From Flavobacterium aquidurense (lineage in GTDB: Bacteria; Bacteroidota; Bacteroidia; Flavobacteriales; Flavobacteriaceae): 64,000 bases of DNA. This document shows, piece after piece, positions 1-8,996 of this stretch. The notes beneath the pieces were generated by a model. That model had not been told where the DNA came from, made no database searches, and was given only the letters and a program-made list of their open reading frames with translations. A program made the translations under genes and the position numbers. The stretch spans positions 124,001 to 188,000 of the forward strand of contig NZ_JRLF01000007.1 of NCBI RefSeq assembly GCF_001404985.1, given 5' to 3'. Numbering within the stretch: the first letter of the stretch is position 1; the number at the start of each line of letters is the position of its first letter.

Positions 1-387
1 ATGCAATTATTCAAAAGAAATTGGGAGGTTCATTATTTTCCGGAAGTCTTAATTAATCACAGAGTGAATATCAAGGCCAGAAAAAAAAATGCCGATTATG
101 CTATTAGATTACAAAGATCACTTAGAGCCGGATGGTATTTATATTTTTTGTTTTTACCGCTAAAGGTAATTCCCAGAAAAATGGTTTATTCTATTTGGAT
201 GCAGTTAAAGCTAAAAGTTTTTAAAGGTGATTTTAAAGCTCTAAAAGCACTATTTTATGCCCTGTTTAACTTAATAGGTTCCATTCCTAAAATCATAAAA
301 AATAAAAACAGATTTACGGATAAAGAGTTTTATGAATTTCGAAAACTTGAGGATACCAGGATATATTGGCAACCAGAAAAAAAATAA
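1..387 (+). CDS. Glycosyltransferase family 2, C-terminal part (5' end outside window)
   Basis: The reading frame is open from the first base of the window and runs 128 codons to a TAA. The ATG at position 1 is probably an internal methionine, because no catalytic GT2 region (DXD) is present. What remains looks like the tail of a GT2 enzyme: the stretch YFPEVLINHRVN near residues 12-23, a common end of the GT-A domain, then a hydrophobic segment around 46-60 and a basic tail. It would add one sugar to a lipid-linked oligosaccharide at the inner face of the membrane. It is the first visible gene of the polysaccharide operon and ends 18 bases before the cytidylyltransferase. The family call rests on the tail only. 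Confidence 0.6.
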   Translation: MQLFKRNWEVHYFPEVLINHRVNIKARKKNADYAIRLQRSLRAGWYLYFLFLPLKVIPRKMVYSIWMQLKLKVFKGDFKALKALFYALFNLIGSIPKIIKNKNRFTDKEFYEFRKLEDTRIYWQPEKK

Positions 388-405
388 CATTATAATTGCG
401 TGCAA

Positions 406-1071
406 ATGAAAACAATTGCTATAATTCCGGCAAGAGGAGGCTCTAAAAGATTACCTCAAAAAAATGTAAAAATGTTAGCAGGAATTCCACTTTTGGCACA
501 TAGTATTTTATATGCTCAGGCCAATAGCGACATCATTGACGAAATTTATGTTTCGACAGATAATGATGAAATTAAAAAGCAGGCAATATTGTTTGGCGCT
601 AAGGTTATTGATAGGCCAGAATCCTTATCTGGTGACTTAGAACCTACGGTAACGGCATTAAAAAATGTATTAGAGCAATTAGAAGGAGATGTGGAAAATG
701 TAGTTTTGTTGCAACCTACAAATCCCTTAAGACCGGATGATTTATTAAAAAAAGCTTTTAAAATGTATGAGCAAAATAACTCTGACAGTTTGTTTACTGT
801 AACTCAGAATCATCAAAAATTTGGAAAAATTGTACAAAATAAATTCGTTCCTTTCAATTATAGAATTGGACAGCGAAGCCAGGATCTTGAACCCCTTTTT
901 TATGAAAACGGATTGCTTTATATCACTAAAGCAAAACTTATTTTAGAAGATAAAATTATTTCTGAAAATGCTTTTACATTGATAATAGATCATATTTTTG
1001 CAAAAATTGATATTGATGCACAGGATGATTTTGATTATACAGAATGGATAATAACAAAAAATAAAAAATGA
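406..1071 (+). CDS. neuA: Nonulosonic acid cytidylyltransferase (CMP-NeuAc synthetase family)
   Basis: A 221-residue enzyme that activates a nonulosonic acid with CTP to give the CMP-sugar donor. The nucleotide-binding motif IPARGGSKRLPQKN is at residues 7-20, STDNDE follows near 50, LQPTNPLR near 101-108, and the acceptor-side YENGLLYI segment and a terminal DIDAQDDFDY lie in the last third. All are typical of NeuA, LegF and PseF proteins. An in-frame GTG lies six bases upstream at 400, but the ATG at 406 places the motif at the usual distance from the N-terminus, so it is chosen. The stop overlaps the next start as ATGA. Whether the substrate is N-acetylneuraminic, legionaminic or another nonulosonic acid cannot be decided from this sequence. 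Confidence 0.88.
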   Translation: MKTIAIIPARGGSKRLPQKNVKMLAGIPLLAHSILYAQANSDIIDEIYVSTDNDEIKKQAILFGAKVIDRPESLSGDLEPTVTALKNVLEQLEGDVENVVLLQPTNPLRPDDLLKKAFKMYEQNNSDSLFTVTQNHQKFGKIVQNKFVPFNYRIGQRSQDLEPLFYENGLLYITKAKLILEDKIISENAFTLIIDHIFAKIDIDAQDDFDYTEWIITKNKK

Positions 1072-1712
1072 AAATAAAGAAACTTGCAATTCAGAATTAT
1101 AAATATTTTTGTTCATTAGAAGGAAGTGATTATATCGCAAGCGAATTTGCTTTAGAAACTATTTTAAGACTTATAAAAAAATTTAATATATCTGATATTC
1201 TCGAAATAGGATTGGGTATTGGATCTGTTTCTGATACAGTTTTAAAGTTTTCTAAATTAAACAAACTGGATATTAAATATGTAGGAACAGAAAGCAATGA
1301 ATTTTGTTTGAAAGCTCTTCCAAAAAATGTACAACACTATGACCAAATTCAACTTTTTCCTAAGTTGAATGAAGTTATTAGTAAAAAATTTGATTTAATT
1401 ATTATTGATGGTTTAGATCTTTCACTAAAACAAATTGAACAATATTGTGCAGTAAATGCGATACTTTTTATAGAAGGCGGCAGAGAAGATCAAACAAAAT
1501 CAATATTAAGTATTTTTCCTAAGTCATTGTTTGTAAATGTTATAACGCTAAAAAAGAATCCGCCTTATGCACACGAAAGCCGAAGTGTAAAAAGTTATAT
1601 TGGTGGAGGGCAATTAATATTTATTAACCCTACTTTTAAAATGAAATTATTTTGGGCCAAACAAAAAGCCTTCACTTTTATAAAAAGAAAAATTAGAAAA
1701 AACTTTAAATAA
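1068..1712 (+). CDS. Class I SAM-dependent methyltransferase-like protein
   Basis: A 214-residue protein with a Rossmann-type SAM site. [10 protein letters not shown] at residues 43-52 is motif I, the acidic residue closing strand 2 is in GTESNEF (73-79), and FDLIIIDGL at 108-116 is motif IV. Its start overlaps the cytidylyltransferase stop by four bases and its stop overlaps the neuB start by one, so it is translated with both. Its place inside a nonulosonic-acid synthesis set suggests, by inference, that it methylates this sugar or a neighbouring residue. The C-terminus is strongly basic (KRKIRKNFK), possibly for membrane contact. The exact substrate is unknown, and a non-methyltransferase function of the fold is possible. 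Confidence 0.65.
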   Translation: MKIKKLAIQNYKYFCSLEGSDYIASEFALETILRLIKKFNISDILEIGLGIGSVSDTVLKFSKLNKLDIKYVGTESNEFCLKALPKNVQHYDQIQLFPKLNEVISKKFDLIIIDGLDLSLKQIEQYCAVNAILFIEGGREDQTKSILSIFPKSLFVNVITLKKNPPYAHESRSVKSYIGGGQLIFINPTFKMKLFWAKQKAFTFIKRKIRKNFK

Positions 1713-2752
1713 TGAATCCATATATCGAAATAGCAGGAAGAAAAGTTGGACAAGATTTTCCACCTTTAGTAATTGCCGAAATCGGAATTAACCATGAAGG
1801 CTCTTTGCAAGTTGCCAAAGAAATGGTTGATGCTGCACACAGGGCAGGAGCTGAGGTTGTAAAACACCAAACCCATATTGTAGAAGATGAAATGAGCGGT
1901 GCTGCGAAAAAAGTCATTCCCGGTAATGCCGATGTTTCTATTTATGAAATTATGGAGCGTTGTTCCTTAAATGAAGCTGATGAATTAGAACTTAAAAACT
2001 ATGTCGAAAGTAAAGGCATGATTTTTATTTCGACACCATTTTCAAGAGCAGCTGCAGAACGTTTAAAAAAGTTCGATATCCCCGCTTATAAAATAGGTTC
2101 CGGAGAATGCAATAATTATCCCTTATTAGAACATATTGCTTCGTTTGGGAAACCTGTAATTTTAAGTACAGGAATGAATACTATCGAAAGTGTACAAAAA
2201 GCAATTGCTGTTTTTGATAAACATAATGTTCCGGTGGCAATTTTACATACTACAAATTTATATCCAACACCTATTCATTTGGTTCGTTATGGTGCAATGA
2301 CAGAATTGCACGAAGCATTTCCTGATAAAGTTTTTGGTTTAAGTGATCATACTTTAAATAATAATGCTTGTTTAGGAGCTGTTGCTTTAGGCGCAAGTAT
2401 TTTAGAAAGACACTTTACAGATCATATGCAGCGTACAGGTCCGGATATTGTTTGCAGTATGGATGAAAAAGCATGTCAGGAACTAATCATTTCTTCGGCA
2501 GAGATTGCTTTGATGCGCGGAGGAACTAAAAAACCGGCTCTTGAAGAACAAGTAACAATTGATTTTGCCTTTGCTACTGTTTGCGCTATTGCCTCAATTA
2601 AAAAAGGAGAAGTTTTATCTAAACAAAACATTTGGGTAAAACGTCCCGGAACCGGAAAAATCCTGGCAGAACATTTTAATGATTTAATAGGTAAAACTGC
2701 AACAAGGGACATTCAAAATGATGAACAATTAGATTTTTCTGATTTTGAATAA
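1712..2752 (+). CDS. neuB: N-acetylneuraminate synthase family (nonulosonic acid synthase)
   Basis: This enzyme condenses phosphoenolpyruvate with ManNAc or a 6-deoxy-4-amino relative to form a nine-carbon nonulosonic acid. The 346-residue length is normal for NeuB. The TIM barrel carries [10 protein letters not shown] (21-30), KIGSGE (127-132), LSTGM (151-155), YPTP (184-187), SDHT (221-224) and LERHFT (231-236). The histidines in the last two correspond to the metal ligands of NeuB. An SAF (antifreeze-like) domain fills about 285-346, starting near [17 protein letters not shown]. The ATG overlaps the upstream stop by one base. Together with the cytidylyltransferase and the 2-epimerase it completes the minimal UDP-sugar to CMP-nonulosonate route. 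NeuB, LegI and PseI are not safely separated by eye. Confidence 0.9.
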   Translation: MNPYIEIAGRKVGQDFPPLVIAEIGINHEGSLQVAKEMVDAAHRAGAEVVKHQTHIVEDEMSGAAKKVIPGNADVSIYEIMERCSLNEADELELKNYVESKGMIFISTPFSRAAAERLKKFDIPAYKIGSGECNNYPLLEHIASFGKPVILSTGMNTIESVQKAIAVFDKHNVPVAILHTTNLYPTPIHLVRYGAMTELHEAFPDKVFGLSDHTLNNNACLGAVALGASILERHFTDHMQRTGPDIVCSMDEKACQELIISSAEIALMRGGTKKPALEEQVTIDFAFATVCAIASIKKGEVLSKQNIWVKRPGTGKILAEHFNDLIGKTATRDIQNDEQLDFSDFE

Positions 2753-2762
2753 AAATATTTAA

Positions 2763-3884
2763 ATGAAAAAAATTCTTTTTCTTACCGGTACCCGTGCTGA
2801 TTTTGGTAAAATAAAATCATTGATTCAAACGCTTGAAAAACAAGATAAATTTGAAGTATTTGTTTTTGTAACCGGTATGCATTTACAAGAAGTTTATGGA
2901 TATACCTTAATAGAAATTGAGCGTTGTAATTTTAAAAATGTTTTTACATTCGAAAATCACACGCACGAGACCACAATGGATTTAACATTGGCTAAAACCA
3001 TAGAAGGATTATCAGGTTATTGCAAAACCATAAATCCTGATATGATAGTGGTTCATGGTGATCGCGTAGAAACCCTTGCAGGTGCTATTGTTGGTTCTCT
3101 TAATAATGTTCTTGTAGCTCATATAGAAGGAGGCGAAATTTCAGGAACTGTTGATGAATTAATTCGTCATAGCGTGAGTAAATTAAGCCATATTCATTTT
3201 GTTTCAAATACGCAGGCAGCGAAAAGATTGAGCCAGATGGGAGAAATACAAGAATCCATTTTTACAATTGGTTCCCCGGATATTGATATTATGTTTTCTG
3301 ATCAATTACCGGATTTAAAAACGGCAAAAGATTATTATAAAATCAACTTTGATGATTTTGCGATTGTAATGTTTCATCCCGTTACGACTGAGTTTTCGAT
3401 CATGAAAGAATATGCAGAATCATTTGTAGCATCATTATTAAACGATCATCACAATTATATCGTGATTTTTCCCAATAATGATTTAGGAAGTCAGTTTATT
3501 CTTGATGCTTATAAAAAGCTAAAAGACAATCCAAGATTCAGGGTTTTTCCGTCACTGCGATTTGAATATTTTCTTACTTTATTAAAAAACAGTCAATTTA
3601 TAATAGGCAATAGTAGTGCAGGAATCAGAGAAGCGCCTTATTATGGAATTCCTATTATAAACATAGGCACAAGACAGCAAAACAGGGCAATACATGCTGA
3701 TATTATCAACACCGATTATTCTGTTCAAGGTATAAAAAAAGCACTTGCAATAATAGATTCTCATAAAGTTCAGGGATCGATCGATGATTTTGGCGAAGGA
3801 AATAGTAACGAATTATTTCTTCAGTCTCTTCAAAAATCAGATATTTGGCATCTTAATAACCAAAAACAATTTAGAGACAGTTAA
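2763..3884 (+). CDS. neuC: UDP-N-acetylglucosamine 2-epimerase, hydrolysing (NeuC/LegG family)
   Basis: This enzyme hydrolyses and epimerises UDP-GlcNAc (or UDP-diacetylbacillosamine in the legionaminic route) to give the ManNAc-type substrate of NeuB. The 373-residue GT-B like fold shows GTRADFGK (9-16), HGDR (98-101), HIEGGE (120-125), the long DELIRHSVSKLSHIHF helix (131-146) and the UDP-binding GNSSAGIREAP (282-292), all standard for NeuC. It starts ten bases after neuB, and its TAA overlaps the start of the next gene by one base. If the sugar were legionaminic acid, a dehydratase and an aminotransferase (LegB, LegC) would be needed. Neither is in the window, so they would have to lie upstream. 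Confidence 0.9.
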   Translation: MKKILFLTGTRADFGKIKSLIQTLEKQDKFEVFVFVTGMHLQEVYGYTLIEIERCNFKNVFTFENHTHETTMDLTLAKTIEGLSGYCKTINPDMIVVHGDRVETLAGAIVGSLNNVLVAHIEGGEISGTVDELIRHSVSKLSHIHFVSNTQAAKRLSQMGEIQESIFTIGSPDIDIMFSDQLPDLKTAKDYYKINFDDFAIVMFHPVTTEFSIMKEYAESFVASLLNDHHNYIVIFPNNDLGSQFILDAYKKLKDNPRFRVFPSLRFEYFLTLLKNSQFIIGNSSAGIREAPYYGIPIINIGTRQQNRAIHADIINTDYSVQGIKKALAIIDSHKVQGSIDDFGEGNSNELFLQSLQKSDIWHLNNQKQFRDS

Positions 3885-5278
3885 TGCTTAATAAAAAAAT
3901 TTTTATTTTACTGCCTGACGGAGTAGGACTGCGGAATTTTGCTTTTTCAAATTTTTTCAAATTCGGATTACAGCAAAATTTTGATATCAGATATTGGAAT
4001 AATACTCCTTTTGATTTAACAACTTTAGGATTTGATGAGGTAAAAATCAGAAATGCTAAAGCGAATCTTTTAACGGATAGTTATAAAAATGCAAGAAAAC
4101 ATATCGAACTCAATTTAAATATTCAAATTGAGAAAGATCCGGTGTATGATACTTATCGTTTTCCTTTTTCGTATAAAAAATTAAAACCAGCTGTAAAAAA
4201 TTTAATTTCTCAGTTTTTAATTGCAACTCATTCTTCAGATAAAGGGTTGAAGAAAATTCGCGAAAAAATTAAAAAACTAGAAAAAAGCGGCAACTATTAT
4301 GCGCATTGTCTGGAAACACTTAAAATAGAAAAACCTGATTTCGTTTTTTGTACCAATCAGCGTCCGGTTTTGGCAATTGCACCATTATTAGCAGCACAAG
4401 AATTAAAAATTCCAACAGCTACTTTTATATTCTCCTGGGATAATTTGCCAAAAGCAACAATGGTAGTCGAGACAGATTTTTATTTTGTCTGGAGCGAGCA
4501 CATGAAGCGCGAACTGCTGCATTATTATCCGTACATTAAAGAAAATCAGATATTTGTAACAGGAACTCCACAATTTGAAAGTCATTTTGATGCAAACAAT
4601 GCCGTATCAAAAAGTGCGTTTTTCGAAAAATACCAGCTTGATTTAAATAAAAAATATGTATGCTATTCAGGAGATGATTTTACAACTTGTCCTGATGATC
4701 CGCAATATTTATCTGATGTTGCAGATGCTGTCAGAGAACTAAATAATCAGGGAAATTCAATAGGGATTATTTTTAGACGCTGTCCGGTAGATTTTTCTAA
4801 GAGATATGATTTAGTACTTGAAAAAAATAAAGATATAATTACACCCATTGCTCCTTTATGGGAAAAAGTTGGAGAAGACTGGAATACCATTTTACCAACA
4901 AAAGGAGATCTCGAATTGCAAATTAACACAATCAAACATACAGAGATGGTGTTAAACCTGGGATCATCAATGGTGTTTGATTATGTTGCACATCAAAAAC
5001 CTTGTGCTTTTATAAATTATGATGTACCTGATAAAGTTGATAAAGATTGGTCAGTTTCTAAAATTTATCAATACGTTCACTTTAGGTCCATGCCAAATAA
5101 AAATGCCGTTTTATGGTTAAATTCCCCTCAGGACATAAAAGAAAAAATCAGACTTGGTTTAGAGCAATCAACGGAAACAATAGAAAATGCTCAAAAATGG
5201 TTTGAGATCATTAGTGGTCATTCGCCAGAAAGTGTTTCTGAAAAAATTTGGAAAGCTATCGAAAAAATCGTGCACTAA
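3884..5278 (+). CDS. GT-B type surface carbohydrate transferase, candidate nonulosonate transferase
   Basis: A 464-residue soluble protein without signal peptide or clear membrane spans. The N-terminal half has a nucleotide-fold look, with FCTNQRP near 155 and FSWDN at 183-187. It is followed by VTGTPQFE (225-232), YSGDD (261-265) and a late NLGSSMVFDY (358-367) that resembles the donor-binding loop of CDP-glycerol transferase-like and other GT-B surface-polysaccharide enzymes. It is translationally coupled to neuC by a one-base overlap, so the natural inference is that it uses the CMP-nonulosonate made by the preceding genes. I did not recognise a named sialyltransferase family (GT29, 38, 42, 52, 80) in it. 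A UDP-sugar donor is also possible. Confidence 0.6.
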   Translation: MLNKKIFILLPDGVGLRNFAFSNFFKFGLQQNFDIRYWNNTPFDLTTLGFDEVKIRNAKANLLTDSYKNARKHIELNLNIQIEKDPVYDTYRFPFSYKKLKPAVKNLISQFLIATHSSDKGLKKIREKIKKLEKSGNYYAHCLETLKIEKPDFVFCTNQRPVLAIAPLLAAQELKIPTATFIFSWDNLPKATMVVETDFYFVWSEHMKRELLHYYPYIKENQIFVTGTPQFESHFDANNAVSKSAFFEKYQLDLNKKYVCYSGDDFTTCPDDPQYLSDVADAVRELNNQGNSIGIIFRRCPVDFSKRYDLVLEKNKDIITPIAPLWEKVGEDWNTILPTKGDLELQINTIKHTEMVLNLGSSMVFDYVAHQKPCAFINYDVPDKVDKDWSVSKIYQYVHFRSMPNKNAVLWLNSPQDIKEKIRLGLEQSTETIENAQKWFEIISGHSPESVSEKIWKAIEKIVH

Positions 5279-5328
5279 TTTCTGAATTTTATTTCCTATT
5301 AAATTGTTTATCAAATTTTTAAAATAAT

Positions 5329-6762
5329 ATGTTTTTTAACTCTTTAGCATTTGCTGTTTTTTTACCAGTCGTTTTTTTTCTGTATTGGTTTGTCTTTAAT
5401 AAAACAAAAAATACCCAAAATGCGTTACTAATTGTTGCCAGTTATTATTTCTATTCTTGTTGGGATTGGAGATTCTTGTTTTTATTAGTGTTCTCGACTT
5501 TTTTGGATTATTATACCGGAATTCAAATCGAAAAAGGAAAATCAGAAGGAAGCCGCAAGTTTTGGTTTTGGCTCAGCATAATAGTTAATTTAGGATTTTT
5601 AGGAATTTTTAAATATTATAATTTTTTCGCTTCCTCATTCTCAGATTTATTAAGTTCAGTAGGAGTAAAAGCCAGTCCAATTTTATTAAATGTAATCCTT
5701 CCGGTCGGAATTTCATTTTATACCTTCCACGGTTTATCATATGTAATAGATATTTATTACAAACGAATAAAAGCTGAATACAACTTTGTAGATTATTCGC
5801 TATTTGTAAGCTACTTTCCACTTTTAGTTGCAGGACCAATAGAGCGCGCCACGCATTTATTGCCTCAGGTAAAAGTAAAACGAGAATTTGATTTTGAAAA
5901 AGCAAAAGAAGGTGTTTTTCAAATTGTTTGGGGATTGGTTAAAAAAGTAGTCATTGCAGATACGTGCGCCGCATATGCAAATGCTATTTTTGATAATTAT
6001 ACGGCAATGAATACTTTCTCATTAATTCTGGGAGCCATTTATTTTGCTTTTCAAATTTATGGAGACTTCTCAGGATATTCAGATATTGCATTAGGAGTTT
6101 CAAAACTGTTTGGTTTAGATTTATTGCGAAACTTTAATTATCCTTATTTTTCAAGAGATATTGCCGAGTTTTGGCGTCGCTGGCACATTTCGCTTTCATC
6201 CTGGTTTCGGGACTATTTGTACATTCCGTTAGGCGGAAGCAAAGGAGGAATATGGATGAAAATAAGAAACACCTTCATCATATTTGTAGTCAGCGGGTTC
6301 TGGCATGGAGCCAATTGGACTTATGTTGCCTGGGGATTTATAAATGCTATTTATTTTCTGCCTTTATTATTGTCAAATAGAAACAGAAATAACATGGATA
6401 CGATCTTCTTACGATGGAATTTTGATTCTGTAAAAGTCATATTAAACATTCTGTCAACATTTTTACTGACTTGCGTAGCCTGGATATTTTTTAGATCAAA
6501 GACCATAACAGATGCGTTTCTATATTTAAAAAGACTCTTTACGAACGCTGATTTTAGTTTTCAATATCTGGAAAACGAACGTTATAATTATGAGTTATTA
6601 ATACTAACCGGTTTGTTCGTTTTGGTTGAATGGAATAATCGCAATAAAGAAGAACCTATTTCCGGAAAAAGAAGTTTGCTGAGATTAACCCTTGCTATTG
6701 CTGCCATTCTCGCATTCGGAATTTTTTCAGATTATAAAGAATTTATATATTTTCAATTTTAA
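5329..6762 (+). CDS. MBOAT family O-acyltransferase (AlgI/DltB-like)
   Basis: A 477-residue polytopic membrane protein with about ten hydrophobic spans. The family core is clear: SFYTFHGLSYVIDIY (129-143), WRRWHISLSSWFRDYLYIP (282-300) and SGFWHGANWTYVAWG (322-336), in which H326 is the expected catalytic histidine. MBOAT proteins of this group move acyl (usually acetyl) groups across the membrane for transfer to an extracytoplasmic glycan. The next gene, whose start overlaps this stop by one base, encodes an SGNH-type partner, as in alginate and other O-acetylation systems. The 50-base gap before it is the second largest inside the operon and holds no recognisable promoter or terminator. Confidence 0.92.
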   Translation: MFFNSLAFAVFLPVVFFLYWFVFNKTKNTQNALLIVASYYFYSCWDWRFLFLLVFSTFLDYYTGIQIEKGKSEGSRKFWFWLSIIVNLGFLGIFKYYNFFASSFSDLLSSVGVKASPILLNVILPVGISFYTFHGLSYVIDIYYKRIKAEYNFVDYSLFVSYFPLLVAGPIERATHLLPQVKVKREFDFEKAKEGVFQIVWGLVKKVVIADTCAAYANAIFDNYTAMNTFSLILGAIYFAFQIYGDFSGYSDIALGVSKLFGLDLLRNFNYPYFSRDIAEFWRRWHISLSSWFRDYLYIPLGGSKGGIWMKIRNTFIIFVVSGFWHGANWTYVAWGFINAIYFLPLLLSNRNRNNMDTIFLRWNFDSVKVILNILSTFLLTCVAWIFFRSKTITDAFLYLKRLFTNADFSFQYLENERYNYELLILTGLFVLVEWNNRNKEEPISGKRSLLRLTLAIAAILAFGIFSDYKEFIYFQF

Positions 6763-7643
6763 TGAAACAGTTTTTAATTTTTACAGGCAAAATTGTTTTG
6801 CTGACAATTTTACTCACAATTGTATTAGATGGATTCTATACAGCCATGTTTATACAAAGTAAAAACAGAGGAAAAATAGATCAGGTTTATAATTCAGAAG
6901 CAGAAAAGTATGATGTGATAATCTTGGGTTCATCACGTGCAAATAACCATTTTGTTGCTTCAATGTTTGAAGAAAAAGGATTAAAAACCTTTAATTATGG
7001 TATGAGTGGTTCGCATTTGTTCGAGACATCCCTGATGTTGAAACTTATGATAGAAAGAAAATATCAAATCAAGAATGTTATTCTTGAGGCAGATTTAAAT
7101 CTTGCAGGAATCAAAAGATCAGACGGGATTTCATGTGCATTTTTACCGTATATTCATAATTCAAAAGTTGTAAAAGAACAATTTGAAACTCAAACTGATT
7201 TTAATGAGTTATATTATATCCCATTTTACAGATATATAAAATACGAAGCTAAAATTGGGTTTAGGGAAATGTTTTTTAATGCAGTACATAAACGAACAAG
7301 TAATTTGGATAATGAAGGCTATTATCCATTAAAAGGCGTAGAAAACGGAAACATGAAAAACAATATTGTTAATCTAAATCCGCTGCCACACAATAGATAT
7401 TACGAGCAAATTAAAAAGATTTGTAAAGAGAATAATATCAATTTGATCACTGTCATGACACCAATGTGCGAAAATGTTGTTGGAATGGATTATTTCGATA
7501 AAGTAAAAAAAGCATATCCAGAAATTCATAACTATGAAAATGCTGTTGTAGAGAATAAATATTTTTCGTCTTGCGGACACATGAATGATACCGGCGCAAA
7601 AATGTTTACAGCCAGAATTATAAAAGATTTTTTTAATAAATAA
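6762..7643 (+). CDS. Membrane-anchored SGNH-like partner of the MBOAT protein
   Basis: A 293-residue protein with a single N-terminal membrane anchor (about 7-27) and a large extracytoplasmic part. It shows block I as ILGSSRANN (54-62), the GMSG turn (80-83) and a C-terminal HMNDTGAKMF (273-282) like block V of SGNH hydrolases. Residue H273 could be catalytic, but the position three residues before it, normally Asp in DxxH, is Ser (S270, in SSCGH). Such proteins (AlgJ, AlgX, DltD types) take the acyl group delivered by MBOAT and transfer it to the sugar. The start overlaps the MBOAT stop, which supports a functional pair. Fold and role are inferred from motif order and context. Confidence 0.72.
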   Translation: MKQFLIFTGKIVLLTILLTIVLDGFYTAMFIQSKNRGKIDQVYNSEAEKYDVIILGSSRANNHFVASMFEEKGLKTFNYGMSGSHLFETSLMLKLMIERKYQIKNVILEADLNLAGIKRSDGISCAFLPYIHNSKVVKEQFETQTDFNELYYIPFYRYIKYEAKIGFREMFFNAVHKRTSNLDNEGYYPLKGVENGNMKNNIVNLNPLPHNRYYEQIKKICKENNINLITVMTPMCENVVGMDYFDKVKKAYPEIHNYENAVVENKYFSSCGHMNDTGAKMFTARIIKDFFNK

Positions 7644-7668
7644 TTCTCTCTCAAAGCCAAAATAAGAA

Positions 7669-8994
7669 ATGATAACGTACAGCAAGATAGGAAAGAAAGG
7701 TAATTTGGGAAATCAGCTTTTTCAAATAGCGTCAACTATTGGTATCGCTGTTCAAACCAAGCAGGAATTTTCTTTTTTAGACTGGAAATATCAAGATTAT
7801 TTTAAAAACAAACTCCCGCTTTTACAAACTAATTTTTCGAATTTTAAAACGATCGAAGAAAAAGAATATAGTTATTATGATAGAGCGTTAGGAACAGATA
7901 ATTATGATATTGAAGGCTGGCTTCAATCAGAAAGATATTTTGATAAGCAACTGACAAAATATTATTTCGAGTTTTCTCAAAATTTAATTGACAAATTAAA
8001 AACCAAATATCGTGAAGTCTTTCAAAAACGCACCATTCTTATCTCTATTCGTAGAGGAGATTTTGTAAATCATCCGGATTATATTCAGTTATCCATAAAA
8101 TATTATCTGAACAGTCTGATTCATTTTTTTCCTGATTGGGAATCCTGCAATCTTGTCGTTCTCAGTGATGATATTAAATATTGTAAATTTCATTTCTCAT
8201 TTTTAAAAAATGCTTTTTTTGGTGATGGATTAAGCGAAGTTGAGCAACTTTGTTTAGGAACATTATGCGATGATTTTATAATAAGTAACTCGACTTTTTC
8301 CTGGTGGTCAGCATGGTTAGGAGAGAAAGAAGATTCTAAGATCATCAGGCCATTTAAAAATTTTGACGGATTAAAAAGTATCGAGTTAAATGATAAAGAC
8401 TATTTTCCTGAAAGATGGATCAAATACAATCATTTAAACGATAAAATCATATTAGATAAACTAGTTTTTCACATAAGATCTCAAAAAAATAAAGAAATAA
8501 TTAAAAATTATATTTTGAGTTATTTTGATGTAAAAATTGCCTTTAGCAATACTGATACTGGATCATCTGATGATATTTATTTTTTAGAAAAAGATTATTT
8601 TTTGCCGCCATTTTTAATGTATTCCAGTTGGTTAGCATTAAACAAACCTCACGTAAAATTGGTCGCTAATAATGTAGCCGAAATTTTTAAAGTTTCAAGA
8701 GGATTAAATTATGAAGATTTTGTAGTACAGAATGATCTTGGTTTATTTTCAAGGATTTTTGATTTTTCTAAAGCAGAAAGAAAAACAAAAAATAATACTT
8801 TAGATGTTTATTTAAAAAAAGCTGGTGATTTAGAACAAAACCTTCATTTTGAGTCAGATTCCGAAATTTGGATGCACTTTTACGGAATAAAGTTTTTAAG
8901 TTTTGGCGGTTATGCTTATAGTATTAAAAAATACACGAGGAGAAAAAAAATACAATTTAAAAAAAGTGTCAAAAGATTACTTTTAATAAAATAA
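7669..8994 (+). CDS. GT11 family glycosyltransferase (alpha-1,2-fucosyltransferase-like) with C-terminal extension
   Basis: The first 245 residues match GT11 enzymes: GNLGNQLFQ (11-19), the GDP-fucose-binding ISIRRGDF (125-132), VVLSDD (163-168) and SNSTFSWWSAWLG (206-218). GT11 proteins usually end at about 280-300 residues, but this one has 441. The extra part (about 246-441) is rich in lysine, aromatic and acidic residues, has no clear motif and contains no obvious membrane span. It might be a second catalytic or acceptor-binding domain. Fucose or another GDP-sugar would be added to the growing unit. No GDP-fucose synthesis genes are in the window. It starts 25 bases after the SGNH gene, and two bases separate it from the next gene. 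Confidence 0.8.
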   Translation: MITYSKIGKKGNLGNQLFQIASTIGIAVQTKQEFSFLDWKYQDYFKNKLPLLQTNFSNFKTIEEKEYSYYDRALGTDNYDIEGWLQSERYFDKQLTKYYFEFSQNLIDKLKTKYREVFQKRTILISIRRGDFVNHPDYIQLSIKYYLNSLIHFFPDWESCNLVVLSDDIKYCKFHFSFLKNAFFGDGLSEVEQLCLGTLCDDFIISNSTFSWWSAWLGEKEDSKIIRPFKNFDGLKSIELNDKDYFPERWIKYNHLNDKIILDKLVFHIRSQKNKEIIKNYILSYFDVKIAFSNTDTGSSDDIYFLEKDYFLPPFLMYSSWLALNKPHVKLVANNVAEIFKVSRGLNYEDFVVQNDLGLFSRIFDFSKAERKTKNNTLDVYLKKAGDLEQNLHFESDSEIWMHFYGIKFLSFGGYAYSIKKYTRRKKIQFKKSVKRLLLIK

Positions 8995-8996
8995 AC

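Noticed and set aside
5609..5905. 98-residue minus-strand frame inside the MBOAT gene
   Set aside because: Antisense to a clear coding gene with no promoter or motif; other long antisense frames, such as 26-80 residue ones, are shadows for the same reason.
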